Shown: one piece after another, positions 63,199-64,000 of the stretch
How positions within the stretch are numbered: position 1 is the first letter of the stretch
Layout of the letters: each line of letters opens with the position of its first letter
NCBI RefSeq assembly: GCF_000012325.1
Contig: NC_003910.7
Span: 3,472,001 to 3,536,000, forward strand
Reading direction: 5' to 3'
Source: Colwellia psychrerythraea 34H
GTDB lineage: Bacteria > Pseudomonadota > Gammaproteobacteria > Enterobacterales > Alteromonadaceae
Length of the DNA stretch: 64,000 nt
Translations under genes and position numbers: made by a program
The notes under the pieces: model-generated
Database searches by the model: none
Told to the model about the DNA's origin: nothing
What the model saw: the letters and a program-made list of their open reading frames with translations, nothing else

Positions 63199-63999
63199 TT
63201 ACGTTACTACCTCCCGTTGCTTCACTCGCTCCAATTGACCTAAAGTATCGTAAGCAATGTTCCGTGCGGTTTCAACTTCAGCTAATAGCTCAGCCAGCGG
63301 CGGAATATTATCATCGCGTTCAATCATAGTGCTTACCCAACCAAACCTTTGTAATGCTTGTTTATATAGAGCCCAAACAGGATCAGCAACTGGGTGGTCA
63401 TGGGTATCAATAACGTAATTTCCGTAATCAGTATGACCCGCTAAATGAAATTGCTTGACCTTGTCTTTGTCGATACCTTCAAGATAATCTTGTGGGTCAA
63501 ATTCATGATTTCGTGCGCTGACATATATATTATTTATATCTAACAAAATGTTACAGCCTGAGCGACGAGCAACATTATTGAAAAAGTCCCATTCACTCAT
63601 TTCAGATTCTTTATAAGTAATGTAGCTAGATAGGTTTTCTAAAAGGATAGGACGGCCTAAAAAATTTTGAACTTGGTCAACACGATCGCAAACATGATTT
63701 AATGCTTCGTCGTTATACGGTAAAGGCAATAGGTCATGACTGTTCGTTTGATTAACGCCTGTCCAACAAAGATGGTCTGAAATCCATTGTGGCTGTAGTT
63801 CGTTTACCAGGACTTTTAACTGCCGTAAATACTGCATATTTAACGGATCAGTTGAACCAATAGACAACGAGACACCGTGCATCACCATAGGATAAAGCTC
63901 ACGGATTGCGTGTAAATAGTGTTTGGGTTTACCACCGTCTACCATAAAATTTTCAGAGACAACTTCAAACCAATCAATATTGGGTTTAGTTGCTAGCAC
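63199..63999 (-). CDS. DUF692 multinuclear non-haem iron oxidative enzyme (HvfB/MbnB-like), cut by right edge
   Basis: At least 266 residues of a DUF692 (MNIO) enzyme; the first codons lie outside the window, since the family normally has some 20-30 residues before the segment IDWFEVVSENFMVDGGKPKHY. The TIM-barrel metal ligands are visible: HGVSLSIGS, ISDHLCWTG, ILLDINNIYVSARNH, HLAGHTDYGNYVIDTHDHPV and the late MIERDDNIP. These enzymes use a two- or three-iron site to modify cysteines of a small precursor peptide (bufferin/Hvf and methanobactin pathways). The precursor gene, usually DUF2282, is expected upstream, beyond the window. Confidence 0.92.
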   Translation of the reverse strand: MLATKPNIDWFEVVSENFMVDGGKPKHYLHAIRELYPMVMHGVSLSIGSTDPLNMQYLRQLKVLVNELQPQWISDHLCWTGVNQTNSHDLLPLPYNDEALNHVCDRVDQVQNFLGRPILLENLSSYITYKESEMSEWDFFNNVARRSGCNILLDINNIYVSARNHEFDPQDYLEGIDKDKVKQFHLAGHTDYGNYVIDTHDHPVADPVWALYKQALQRFGWVSTMIERDDNIPPLAELLAEVETARNIAYDTLGQLERVKQREVVT

Positions 64000-64000
64000 A

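Noticed and set aside
1..64000. CRISPR array, tRNA, rRNA or prophage
   Set aside because: No regularly spaced identical repeats, cloverleaf genes, rRNA sequence or phage structural genes were seen; the only regular array (43748-43865) has diverged contiguous units without spacers.

Overview
The window reads as chromosome of a low-GC marine gammaproteobacterium, most likely of the Colwelliaceae/Alteromonadales (Colwellia- or Thalassotalea-like). This is inferred from the AT-rich codon use and from a gene set typical of that group: a marine-type class GN sortase with its VIT/VWA target, an LruC-domain protein, paired DUF1254 lipoproteins, a HvfB/HvfC pair, and many short TA-flanked inverted-repeat elements. 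I saw no rRNA, tRNA, CRISPR array, prophage or replication origin.

Layout. 1-4.3 kb (minus): an acyl-CoA cluster of symporter, crotonase-family enzyme, acyl-CoA ligase and a cut-off TonB-dependent receptor, with a 22-bp palindrome upstream. 4.6-5.1 kb: the decayed C-terminus of a Kef-type K+ antiporter. 5.1-8.8 kb: a secreted metallo-beta-lactamase-fold hydrolase, a small orphan gene, an EamA transporter (whose 3' end runs into a remnant of an aldehyde dehydrogenase gene) and an Ada-like alkylation-repair regulator. 8.8-13.5 kb (minus): an arsenic operon in the order arsC-arsR fusion, permease, thioredoxin-like protein, GAPDH, arsJ, with an operator laid over its promoter. 13.8-17 kb: a ThDP enzyme plus aldehyde dehydrogenase operon. 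17.5-21.9 kb: a lipoprotein, an LruC/GEVED surface protein and two exported unknowns. 22-30 kb: an MsrA-thioredoxin-MsrB fusion, a tiny membrane protein, a POT peptide transporter, a secreted GH13 amylase, a MaoC hydratase and an SLC13/TrkA_C permease.

30-37 kb: an HDAC-family deacetylase, a large PLD-helicase-DUF3427 protein, and a complete IS1182-family insertion sequence with 6-bp target duplication. 37-44 kb: two DUF1254/DUF1214 lipoproteins, the sortase system, a degenerate 30-bp tandem repeat and a DUF2007 protein. 44-47.5 kb: a TetR regulator divergent from a tautomerase with three 18-bp operator copies, an exported unknown, a glyoxalase I gene split by a 260-bp miniature element, and a GFA protein. 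47.6-56.5 kb: an aminotransferase, EamA/MocR divergent pair, a YHS-thioredoxin-DoxX-hydrolase operon divergent from an AraC regulator, a VOC protein and a YafY/WYL regulator. 56.6-64 kb: a DEAD-box helicase, an unknown, a SWIM-SNF2 helicase, and a DUF2063-DUF692 (HvfC/HvfB) pair running off the right edge.

The most distinctive themes are (i) a family of TA-flanked miniature inverted-repeat elements with two interchangeable end types, one of which has inactivated gloA and another of which abuts and may supply the start codon of a transporter; (ii) the arsenate-to-arseno-phosphoglycerate efflux operon with an ArsC-ArsR fusion; (iii) compact regulatory DNA that can be read directly (ars operator, triple TetR site, an RBS-covering hairpin before the LruC gene); and (iv) a multinuclear-iron peptide-modifying enzyme pair at the right edge whose substrate peptide should lie just outside the window. 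No wholly new system is demonstrated.
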